A stretch of 64,000 nt of DNA, taken from assembly GCA_965215615.1 (NCBI GenBank), contig OZ244068.1:1054001-1118000 (forward strand), given 5' to 3'. Source of the stretch: CBDATA01 sp965215615 (GTDB taxonomy: Bacteria; Acidobacteriota; Vicinamibacteria; Marinacidobacterales; Marinacidobacteraceae). The notes beneath the pieces were generated by a model, which was not told the DNA's origin, searched no databases, and saw only the letters and a list, made by a program, of their open reading frames with translations. Made by a program: the position numbers and the translations under genes. Shown in pieces: positions 8,204 to 15,293 of the stretch (position 1 is the first letter of the stretch; every line of letters begins with the position of its first letter).

Positions 8204-9165
8204 GCGCGGATCACCGCATCTCCCACTTCGACCCGCACCTCGGCGAGTGTTCCGTCGAGTTCCCGAATCCCGAGCACCCGCCCCTGCGCCACGTTGCGGA
8301 TGCTGATCTTCTGTGGACGTTCGGTGGCGAGCGCCACGTCCCGCGCTCGCACCCGAAGCCGTGCTTCTTCCTCAGGACGTTCCCGGGCTGCCGCCTTGAG
8401 GGTGGCCCCGCCGATGTCGAATTCCGCAAGGCCGGTCTCCCGGTCCCAGCCGATCAACCGGGCGCGGAGGAGCGCGCCGGGCTCGAAGCGGTGCCCGCCG
8501 GCGGCCTGGTCCAGTTGCAGCGCCACTTCTTCCACCGGCCCGCTCGCCTCCACCCGGCCGGAGCGGAGCAGCACCATCCGGTCGGCGAGCGCGCCGACCT
8601 CGTCGAGGTCGTGCGTCACGTGGACGGCGGCGATCTCCTGCTCCCGGATGCGCCGTCGCAACCAGGGCAGGATGGCGGCCCGCGCCGGGCGGTCCAGGGC
8701 AGAGAACGGCTCGTCGAGCAGCAGCGCGGCGGGGCGGGTGAGGAGTGCCCGGGCAAGAGCCACCCGCTGGCGCTCCCCTCCCGAAAGGCCATCCGGCCGG
8801 CGGGGGAGCAGGGCTTCGATTCCGAGTGGTTCGAGCAGGTCGCCGAATTCGGTTCCCGCCCGCCTCGTCGCGTAGCGCAGGTTCCCCTCCACGGTGAGAT
8901 GGGGGAAAAGTGCGGGCTGCTGGAACGAGAAACCGAGCCGCCGCTCGTGGGTCCGGCGGAAGAAGTCCCGCTCCTGCCAGATGCCGTCCGGCGCGTGGAC
9001 CGATCCACGGAGCCGGATGAAGCCGGCGACTGCGCGGAGCAGGGTCGTCTTGCCGCTTCCGGAAGGGCCGAAAAGGCTCGTGACCTCGCCCGCCGCGGCG
9101 GAGAACCCGGCATCGAGGTGGAAGCCGCCGACCGAGCCTTCGAGTTCGACGCGGAGCGCGCTCAC
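8110..9165 (-). CDS. modC: Molybdate ABC transporter ATP-binding protein ModC
   Basis: 351 residues. ABC ATPase: Walker A GPSGSGKTT at 33-41, Q-loop FQQPALFP, signature LSGGERQR, Walker B LLLDEPFSALD, H-loop VTHD. The C-terminal 65 residues form a Mop/TOBE-type molybdate-sensing domain (SIRNVAQGRVLGI, then VEVGDAVIRAHLT). It energises molybdate import with ModB and ModA. The GTG start overlaps the modB stop (GTGA), so the order modA-modB-modC is translationally coupled. Its 3' end overlaps the convergent CRTAC1 gene by 94 nt. Confidence 0.92.
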   Translation of the reverse strand: MSALRVELEGSVGGFHLDAGFSAAAGEVTSLFGPSGSGKTTLLRAVAGFIRLRGSVHAPDGIWQERDFFRRTHERRLGFSFQQPALFPHLTVEGNLRYATRRAGTEFGDLLEPLGIEALLPRRPDGLSGGERQRVALARALLTRPAALLLDEPFSALDRPARAAILPWLRRRIREQEIAAVHVTHDLDEVGALADRMVLLRSGRVEASGPVEEVALQLDQAAGGHRFEPGALLRARLIGWDRETGLAEFDIGGATLKAAARERPEEEARLRVRARDVALATERPQKISIRNVAQGRVLGIRELDGTLAEVRVEVGDAVIRAHLTGDGIRELGIRPGAPVFALLKGVSLETP

Positions 9166-9821
9166 CTGTGTCGCTCCAGCGTCGTGGTCACGAACACCAC
9201 GAGGAAGGCGAAGACCAGCAGGCCGCCGGAGAGCAGGTGCGCCGCCTCCCAGTCGAGCGTCTCCACGAGGTCGTAGATGGCGATCGAGAGCACCCGGGTT
9301 TCTCCGGGAATGTTGCCGCCGATCATCAGGATGACGCCGAACTCGCCCACGGTGTGGGCGAAGCCGAGGATGGCTCCGGCGAGGACACCGCGGCGGGCGA
9401 GCGGCAGCGCGACGGTCCAGAAGGCATCCCACGGCGAAGCCCCGAGCGAGGCGGCGGCTTCGAGCGGGGCATCACCCACCGCTTCGAAGGCGCTCCGGAT
9501 CGGCTGCACGGTGAAGGGCAGCGAATAGAGGACCGATCCGATGACGAGGCCCGGAAAGGTGAAGGCGAGCGACGGCTCCCCGATGAGCCGGGCGAAGAAG
9601 CCGCCCGGGCCATCCGGTCCGAGAGCGATCAGCAGATAGAAACCGAGCACGGTGGGCGGCAGGACGAGAGGCAGCGCCACTACCGCCGCCACCGCCTCCC
9701 GGTAGCGGGACCGGGAGCGGGCGAGCCACCAGGCGAGCGGTCCGCCGAACAGCAGCAGGAGGATGGTGGTGACGCTCGCGAGCTCGAGCGTCAGCCGGAT
9801 GGCCGGCCCGATCCCGTTCAC
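9162..9821 (-). CDS. modB: Molybdate ABC transporter permease ModB
   Basis: 219 residues with five predicted membrane helices, starting with a helix around ELASVTTILLLLFGGPLAWW. It contains the PLVLPPTVLGFYLLIALG segment typical of ModB and the EAA loop EAAASLGASPWDAFWTVALP that contacts ModC. The length matches the family. The ATG overlaps the modA stop as ATGA, and its own stop overlaps the modC start. It forms the transmembrane channel for molybdate. Confidence 0.93.
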   Translation of the reverse strand: MNGIGPAIRLTLELASVTTILLLLFGGPLAWWLARSRSRYREAVAAVVALPLVLPPTVLGFYLLIALGPDGPGGFFARLIGEPSLAFTFPGLVIGSVLYSLPFTVQPIRSAFEAVGDAPLEAAASLGASPWDAFWTVALPLARRGVLAGAILGFAHTVGEFGVILMIGGNIPGETRVLSIAIYDLVETLDWEAAHLLSGGLLVFAFLVVFVTTTLERHR

Positions 9822-10477
9822 GGAACCCGGTAGCCGGCGCGTTCGAGGATCGCCCGCCCGGTTTCGCCGAACAGGAAGCGAAAGAACGCCTCCGCCGCCG
9901 GATTTCCGCGCCCCCGGCGAAGCAGCACCGCATCCTGCCGGATCGGCGGGTGGAGATGTTCCGGCGCGACCCAGCGGGAGCCGGATTCGGGAATCTGGGA
10001 GAGCGCGACGAGGCCCGCTTCGGCGTTGCCAGTCGAGACGAACTGAAAGGCCTGCGCGACGTTATGGCCGATGATCCTCCGGGGTGGATCGGGAATGCCG
10101 AGCCGCTCCAGCACGGCGAGCGCCGCTACCCCGTAGGGAGCGATATCCGGGTTGGCGAGTGCGATCCGCCGGAGGCCGGGAGCCCGGAGCGTCCCTGGCC
10201 CCTGAACCCGTCCGGGGTCCGGACTCCAGAGCACGAGCCTGCCGAAGGCGTAGGTGGCGGGCTCTTCCGCGAGGCCCTTCCCGAACAAAAGTGCCGGGCG
10301 TTCGGCATCCGCCGCGAGCAGCACGTCGAAAGGTGCCGCCTGGACGATCTGGGCGTAAAGCTGGCCGGTCGCGCCGACGCTCGTCCGGATCCGGAACCCG
10401 GTCTCGGACTCGAACCGCTCGGCGAGAACGCGCACCGTCGAAGCGAAATTGGAGGCCACCGCCACCCGCGCCTCCAT
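9818..10477 (-). CDS. modA: Molybdate-binding periplasmic protein ModA
   Basis: 219 residues from the ATG at 10477. It starts directly in the mature domain: VAVASNF, then VGATGQLYAQIVQAAPFDVLLAAD, the oxyanion-binding signature of ModA. A functional ModA needs a signal peptide. The frame stays open upstream to CTG at 10537 and encodes LLFASVAALLLLAPAEGQ, a good signal peptide, right after the TGA of the RidA gene. The real protein is therefore probably 239 residues with a CTG start preceded by a G-rich stretch. Co-transcribed with the upstream RidA lipoprotein and downstream modBC. Confidence 0.9.
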   Translation of the reverse strand: MEARVAVASNFASTVRVLAERFESETGFRIRTSVGATGQLYAQIVQAAPFDVLLAADAERPALLFGKGLAEEPATYAFGRLVLWSPDPGRVQGPGTLRAPGLRRIALANPDIAPYGVAALAVLERLGIPDPPRRIIGHNVAQAFQFVSTGNAEAGLVALSQIPESGSRWVAPEHLHPPIRQDAVLLRRGRGNPAAEAFFRFLFGETGRAILERAGYRVP

Positions 10478-10537
10478 CCGCGTCTGGCCTTCCGCCGGAG
10501 CGAGCAGCAGCAGTGCCGCGACCGATGCGAAGAGCAG

Positions 10538-11728
10538 TCAGTCCCCCCGGCGATTCGCGGTCATCATGATTTCCACCTTGATCCCGGGGCCCATCATCCG
10601 GGTTCCGACGGTGGCCCGCGCCGGCGGCTCCGCTCCGACCATCTCGCGGTATGCCGCGTTCATGGCATCGAAGTCGCGCATGTCTTCGAGGAAGACCATC
10701 GAGTCGGCCACGTCCTCGAAGCCGAGTCCGGCGGCGGTGAGCGCTTCCTCGATCCGGACGAGGACGGCGCGGGTCTGCTCGCCGGGATCCTCGCTGCGCG
10801 GCGCGGGCGGCACCATGCCCGAGAGGTAGAGGCGGTCTCCCGCCCAGATTCCCGGCGAGAGCGGGCTCGACGAGCGCGGTCCTCCAGTGACCAGAACGCT
10901 CCGCTCGGCGCTGCTCGCGACGCATTGGACTTCCGCCTTGAAGAGCGGGTTGGCGAGGCGCGCCTCGACGGTGGCGCGGGTCGGTGGATCGGTCGGGAAG
11001 AACTCCCGGTAGGCATCATTCATCTCACCGAATGCGCGGGAGTCGTCGAGGAACACCCGGCAGTTCGCGACGTCGCCGTAATCCATCCCGCCCGCTTCGA
11101 GAACGAGGCCGATGTTCCCCATGATGCGCTGCATCTGCTCGGCCACCCCGCCTTCCACCGGCTGGTAGGTGTCCGGGTCGCGGGCGGTGGCCCCGGCGAC
11201 GAAAAGGGTGTCCCCGGCCTTGATGCCCCAGGAATACGGCAGCTCGGGGCTCATCATGGCTTCGGGGTGGATGACTTCCCGTTCCACATCGTTCCCGACC
11301 GCGACCATCGAGGCTTCGACCAGCGCGCCGGGGATCGCGATGCCGGCCTGCACAGTGGCGCGGGTCGGCGGATCCATCGGGAAGTACTCGCGATAGACCT
11401 CGTTCATCGCGGAGAAGTGGCGGATGTCGGCCAAGAAGACGTTGACTGCGGCGACCCGCGAGAAGTCGAGCCCGTTCCGTTCGAGGACCATCCCCAGGTT
11501 CTCCATCATCTGGCGCATCTGGCCTTCGATTCCTCCGGGGGCGAGGCCGAGCCCGCCGGGCTGGTTGCCGATCGCGCCGGCGACATACAGGAGGTCGCCG
11601 CTCCAGTGAGCCTCCGAAAAGGGGAGCCCGAGTTCGTTCACCGAATCGTCTTGCGGCTCGGCCACGGGAGCGGGCGCGGCGCAGGATGCGAGAAGCAGAA
11701 CGAGAAGCAGGGACAGGGATCGGTTCAT
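10538..11728 (-). CDS. Lipoprotein with three tandem RidA (YjgF) domains
   Basis: 396 residues. The signal peptide ends in LLLASCA, a lipobox, after an ATG at 11728 preceded by GGAGG. The rest is three successive RidA/YjgF modules of about 120 residues. Each ends in the family's active-site strand with the conserved Arg (PPTRATVQAG, PPTRATVEAR, PPARATVGTR), and each has the preceding V-F-L-x-D motif. RidA deaminates reactive enamines/imines in the cytosol; a membrane-anchored, extracytoplasmic triple-domain form is unusual. Its stop directly abuts the modA reading frame. Substrate unknown. Confidence 0.85.
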   Translation of the reverse strand: MNRSLSLLLVLLLASCAAPAPVAEPQDDSVNELGLPFSEAHWSGDLLYVAGAIGNQPGGLGLAPGGIEGQMRQMMENLGMVLERNGLDFSRVAAVNVFLADIRHFSAMNEVYREYFPMDPPTRATVQAGIAIPGALVEASMVAVGNDVEREVIHPEAMMSPELPYSWGIKAGDTLFVAGATARDPDTYQPVEGGVAEQMQRIMGNIGLVLEAGGMDYGDVANCRVFLDDSRAFGEMNDAYREFFPTDPPTRATVEARLANPLFKAEVQCVASSAERSVLVTGGPRSSSPLSPGIWAGDRLYLSGMVPPAPRSEDPGEQTRAVLVRIEEALTAAGLGFEDVADSMVFLEDMRDFDAMNAAYREMVGAEPPARATVGTRMMGPGIKVEIMMTANRRGD

Positions 11729-11775
11729 CAGAAGGGCCTCCGGCCGGAGCCGATGATACATTCGGATTCTTCGCC

Positions 11776-13056
11776 TTGCACTCCGAATTCCGCCCCGGTC
11801 CCTCCGGCCGCCTCGAGATCGAAGGTGTTCCGGTGGATGACGCGGTCCGGACGAGCGGCGTTCCCGCCTATCTCTACTCGCTGCCGGCGCTTCAGCGGCG
11901 TTACCGGTCGCTCGATGAGGCGCTCGAAGGAATCCCGCACCGCGTCTCGATTCCGTTGAAGGCGAACACCCAGCCGCTGCTGCTCGAAGCGCTGCGCGAC
12001 GAGGGGGCGGGTGCCGAAGCCGGATCGGAGGCCGAACTCCACCTCGCCCGGGCGCTCGGCTTCCCGCCCGAGGCGATCACCCTCACCGGAGTCGCGAAAA
12101 CCCGGGCGGTCCTCGAACTCGCGGTGGAACTCGGAATCCACCTGATCTCGGTGGAGTCGGAGGCGGAACTCGACCTGCTCGAGGCGGTGGCGGTTGCGCG
12201 CGGGGCGGTCGTCCGGGCGATCCTGCGCCTGAACCCGGAGCTCTCCGAAGTGGATACCCACCCGAGCATCGCGACCGGAGTGCCCGCCGCCAAGTTCGGC
12301 CTCGATGCCGGCCGGCTCCGCGAGCTGTTCCGGGCGAAGAAGAGGCCCTCGGTCGAGATCGTCGGACTCCACGCCCATATCGGCTCCCAGATCCTCGATC
12401 CGGAGACGTTCCGCGCCGGAGCGAGCCGGCTCGCCGCATTGTTCGTGGAGCTTCGGGATGCGGGGCACCCGGCCACGGTTCTCGACGTGGGCGGCGGCTT
12501 CGGGATTCCCTACCGGGAGGGCGAGCAGGAAACCTCGTTCGCGACCTTCCTCGGCGCGGTTCGGGGCGGCCTCGAGGCGACGCTCGGGTCGGGCCTGCCG
12601 ACGATCCTCGTGGAGCCGGGGCGCTCGCTCTTCGGGCCGGTCGGCGCGCTGGTGGTGGAGGTTCTCCATCGGAAGTCGGTGGGGAACCGCGATTTCGTGA
12701 TGGTGGATGCCGGAATGAACGACCTTCTCCGGCCGGCTCTCTACGGGAGCCATCACCGCATCGTCCCGGTGACGGTGCGCCCGGAAGCGCCGCGCGCTTT
12801 CGACGTGGCCGGGGGTGTCTGCGAAACCGGCGACGTGTTCGGCCGGGACCGGATGCTGCCGCCGCCCCGGCCGGGGGATCTGCTCGCGGTGCTGGATGCC
12901 GGTGCTTACGGGTTCACGATGTCCTCGAACTACAACCTGCGACCGCGCCCGGCGGAAGTCGTGCTCGATCGGGGAGGGGTTCCGGTGCTCGCCCGCCCCC
13001 GGGAGGATCACCGCGAACTGGCGCTCCGCCAGATGCGGTTCGCCGAAGCTCGATGA
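11776..13056 (+). CDS. lysA: Diaminopimelate decarboxylase
   Basis: 426 residues from a TTG start; no ATG or GTG fits the domain, and the divergent RidA gene starts 47 bp away. PLP-dependent alanine-racemase-fold decarboxylase converting meso-diaminopimelate to L-lysine. The PLP lysine is in IPLKANTQP (about K62). Other motifs are HAHIGSQ, DVGGGFGIPY, EPGRSLFGP, CETGD (the partner-subunit Cys) and DAGAYGFTMSSNYN. GATTCT lies 5 nt before the TTG and no Shine-Dalgarno is visible. The stop overlaps the next gene (ATGA). Confidence 0.93.
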   Translation: MHSEFRPGPSGRLEIEGVPVDDAVRTSGVPAYLYSLPALQRRYRSLDEALEGIPHRVSIPLKANTQPLLLEALRDEGAGAEAGSEAELHLARALGFPPEAITLTGVAKTRAVLELAVELGIHLISVESEAELDLLEAVAVARGAVVRAILRLNPELSEVDTHPSIATGVPAAKFGLDAGRLRELFRAKKRPSVEIVGLHAHIGSQILDPETFRAGASRLAALFVELRDAGHPATVLDVGGGFGIPYREGEQETSFATFLGAVRGGLEATLGSGLPTILVEPGRSLFGPVGALVVEVLHRKSVGNRDFVMVDAGMNDLLRPALYGSHHRIVPVTVRPEAPRAFDVAGGVCETGDVFGRDRMLPPPRPGDLLAVLDAGAYGFTMSSNYNLRPRPAEVVLDRGGVPVLARPREDHRELALRQMRFAEAR

Positions 13057-13562
13057 GCGAACCCGCCGGCCCCCGGATTCCGCTGGTCGCCGGGCTTTTC
13101 CTCGCTGCGGGGATCGCGGCGATCGTGGAATACCGGGGCGAACCCCGCGATCTGCTGCTTGCGGGCGGCCTGATCGCGCTCTTCACCCCGCTCAAGGCAC
13201 TCATGGTCCGCTGGCTCGGCGGAATCCGGCCGTATCCCTCGGCGTTCGTCGCTTCGGCTTTTTCGATGCTGGTCGGCCTCGCTTTCCGCGAGCCGCTGAA
13301 TCTCTGGACCCTGCTCGTCCGGAGCGCGGCCGTGACCGCCGGGCTGGAGTTCGTCGCCCTCTATGCGATGCGGACCCACGACCGCATCCCCCGGCTGGCC
13401 ACGCTGGCCGTCTATATGAGCATCGTGGTCCACCTGCTCTCCGGGGGTTTCGTGCTCATGAACCGTGCTCCGGGGATCGGCTTCGCGCTGATGGCCGCCG
13501 GTGCGCTCGTGATGTGGTCACCCCTGCTCGTGAAGGGACTGTTCGGCCGGCCGCTTTCCTGA
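13053..13562 (+). CDS. Small integral membrane protein, unknown function
   Basis: 169 residues with about five hydrophobic helices (PLVAGLFLAAGIAAIV, LLLAGGLIALF, AFVASAFSMLVGLAF, LAVYMSIVVHLLSGGF, GFALMAAGALVMW). The ATG overlaps the lysA stop as ATGA, so it is translationally coupled to lysine biosynthesis. I recognise no family motif. A link to lysA function is not evident from sequence. Confidence 0.75.
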   Translation: MSEPAGPRIPLVAGLFLAAGIAAIVEYRGEPRDLLLAGGLIALFTPLKALMVRWLGGIRPYPSAFVASAFSMLVGLAFREPLNLWTLLVRSAAVTAGLEFVALYAMRTHDRIPRLATLAVYMSIVVHLLSGGFVLMNRAPGIGFALMAAGALVMWSPLLVKGLFGRPLS

Positions 13563-13574
13563 AGGGTGTTCAAC

Positions 13575-14489
13575 ATGTCCAGAAGATTCATCGTTCTCGC
13601 ACTTGCGAGCCTGATTGCGGGGAGTGCCGGAGCGCAGTCGAATCCGCTCCGGGGCGAGGCGAAGATCCGGAACTACCTGCCGCACATGACCTGGGTGGAA
13701 GTGGAGGAACTCCGCTCGCGGACCGACATGGTCATCCTGCCGGTGGGCGCCCTCGAGCAGCACGGAGCGCACCTGCCGATCGGGACCGACTTCCTGAACG
13801 GGCTGGAGCGGGCCAAGCTCGTGGCGCAGCGTACGGATGTCCTCGTCGCGCCGATCCTGTTCCCCGGGAACTCGCCGTACCACCTGGCGTTTCCCGGAAC
13901 GATCACCCTCTCGGCGGAAACCATCCAGAAGGTTTTTTTCGAAGCGGCCGAGAGCCTGATCCGGCACGGCTTCCGCCGGTTCCTGATCCTGAACGCGCAT
14001 GGCGGCAACCGGGCCACTTCGCAGTACATCGCCGACCGGATCAACCACGAGACGGCCGGAATCGCGGTGGAGCTCGGCGCGGCGGCGGCACCCTTCCGGG
14101 AGTCTCGGGAACCGGAGCCGGGAGAGCGGGTCTTCGACCGGCACGGAGGGGTCGGGGAGACCTCGAACAGCCTCTACCTGATCCCGGATCTCGTGGACCT
14201 CGAAAAAGCCCGGGAGACGACGCTCACCATGCCCGGGCACCTCGACGGGATGGTTCCGGAGGTTCTCGCCGGGGACCCCACCGCGCTCCGGGTTTTCCTC
14301 GCCGAGGCGCTGAAGGCGGAGGAAACCGGGAAGGGGACTTCCACCCGGGAGCTGACCGACACCGGGGTCTGGAGCGAGCGCAACCTCACCGATTCGAGCG
14401 CCGAGCGCGGCCGCCGGGAGACCGAGGCCTTCGTCGAGGCTGCGGTGGCGTTCATCGAGCGCTGGAAGGAACTCCGCCCGGTGGAGTAG
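13575..14489 (+). CDS. Exported creatininase-family hydrolase
   Basis: 304 residues. The ATG at 13575 is chosen because GAAGGG lies about 8 nt upstream; a GTG at 13566 is the alternative. Signal peptide 1-20 (ending AGSAGAQ). The creatininase-family metal site is present: LPVGALEQHGAHLPIGTD (Glu, His and Asp ligands), then NAHGGN, and a late GVGETSNSLYL segment. The family includes creatinine amidohydrolase and mycofactocin- or guanidinium-type amidohydrolases. Export to the periplasm suggests scavenging of amide or lactam compounds (inference). Confidence 0.87.
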   Translation: MSRRFIVLALASLIAGSAGAQSNPLRGEAKIRNYLPHMTWVEVEELRSRTDMVILPVGALEQHGAHLPIGTDFLNGLERAKLVAQRTDVLVAPILFPGNSPYHLAFPGTITLSAETIQKVFFEAAESLIRHGFRRFLILNAHGGNRATSQYIADRINHETAGIAVELGAAAAPFRESREPEPGERVFDRHGGVGETSNSLYLIPDLVDLEKARETTLTMPGHLDGMVPEVLAGDPTALRVFLAEALKAEETGKGTSTRELTDTGVWSERNLTDSSAERGRRETEAFVEAAVAFIERWKELRPVE

Positions 14490-14516
14490 GAGTCGGATTT
14501 CCCCGTCAGAGGATTT

Positions 14517-14951
14517 TCACCCGGAACGGGAGAGGTTTTGCCACCGGAGACTGGGGAAGCGCGCAAAATCGTGATCGAAAGACACGAGCGTTGCACCGTG
14601 AGAGATAGCCAGCGCCGCGAGATGGGCATCGGTGGTGAGATTTCCGCCGGTTCCGGAGGAAGTGAGAAGTTGTTCCAGGTGATGCCAATGTTCGCCGGTT
14701 GGGTTGACGACCCGGACACCAGGCTGAACAAGCCAACCACTGACGAGTTCGCCGGCCTCTTCGATCTGGAGTGGTTCGGGGAGGATTCCGCTGCGGGTTG
14801 TCAGACGCAGGAATCCGATCAGCACGACCCACGAGAGACCGGTTGGTTCATGGCTCGCAATCGCCGCTTCGAGCCATTCACGGGCCACGGTGTGATGCCT
14901 GGACGAGGAGTTGACGGCGTAGAGGAGGACGTTCAGGTCAACCAGAGTCAT
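14517..14951 (-). CDS. VapC-type PIN-domain toxin
   Basis: 144 residues. The PIN ribonuclease acidic residues are visible: N-terminal VDLNVLLYAVN, central LTTDAHLAALA, and C-terminal SFDHDFARF, which resembles the family's FDxDF ending. VapC toxins cleave RNA (tRNA or rRNA). The ATG overlaps the antitoxin stop as ATGA, so the pair is a coupled antitoxin-toxin operon. It converges with the creatininase gene, leaving 27 bp. Base composition is less GC-rich than the neighbours, consistent with acquisition. Confidence 0.9.
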   Translation of the reverse strand: MTLVDLNVLLYAVNSSSRHHTVAREWLEAAIASHEPTGLSWVVLIGFLRLTTRSGILPEPLQIEEAGELVSGWLVQPGVRVVNPTGEHWHHLEQLLTSSGTGGNLTTDAHLAALAISHGATLVSFDHDFARFPSLRWQNLSRSG

Positions 14952-15211
14952 TTTCCGGTTTCCAGTTTGCGAATGACTTCTTCGTCTTCCAATGCGGCGG
15001 CGATTCGGAGCGCACGGTCAAGAGGTACCAGCGGTTCGCCGAGTTCAAAAACACGCTGTCGATAGCGACGCGGGATTTGCTCTCTGGCTTCGGCTGCGAG
15101 CCCGACTCGCAGGGTTTCGTTTGTGACCCGGGTGAGTGAAATCTTGCGGGCGAGTGCGAGCGCTTTCAGTTCCACAAGGATGTCGTCCGCGATGGCCAAT
15201 GTTGTTCGCAT
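14948..15211 (-). CDS. VapB-type ribbon-helix-helix antitoxin
   Basis: 87 residues. The N-terminal MRTTLAIADDILVELKALAL is a ribbon-helix-helix DNA-binding motif, followed by a toxin-binding helical tail. It is expected to neutralise the downstream PIN toxin and repress the operon. A TATGAT hexamer 6 nt before the ATG suggests leaderless transcription. Three GCATC direct repeats upstream are candidate operator sites. Confidence 0.87.
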   Translation of the reverse strand: MRTTLAIADDILVELKALALARKISLTRVTNETLRVGLAAEAREQIPRRYRQRVFELGEPLVPLDRALRIAAALEDEEVIRKLETGK

Positions 15212-15217
15212 GAAGTC

Positions 15218-15223
15218 ATCATA
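15218..15223 (-). promoter_or_regulatory. -10 hexamer TATGAT, 6 nt before the antitoxin start
   Basis: On the minus strand TATGAT is followed by 6 nt and ATG with no Shine-Dalgarno, one of the clearest leaderless-promoter candidates in the window. Confidence 0.5.
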
Positions 15224-15250
15224 GCATCATCAATAAAGCATCTTTGCATC
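15224..15250. promoter_or_regulatory. Three GCATC direct repeats, candidate antitoxin operator
   Basis: GCATC occurs at 15224, 15238 and 15246 in an AT-rich stretch just upstream of the toxin-antitoxin promoter. Ribbon-helix-helix repressors bind short repeated boxes, so this is a plausible autoregulatory site. Confidence 0.35.
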
Positions 15251-15293
15251 AAATCGATTTTCGATACGAATCCGGAGTTAGCCTTCCGCCACG

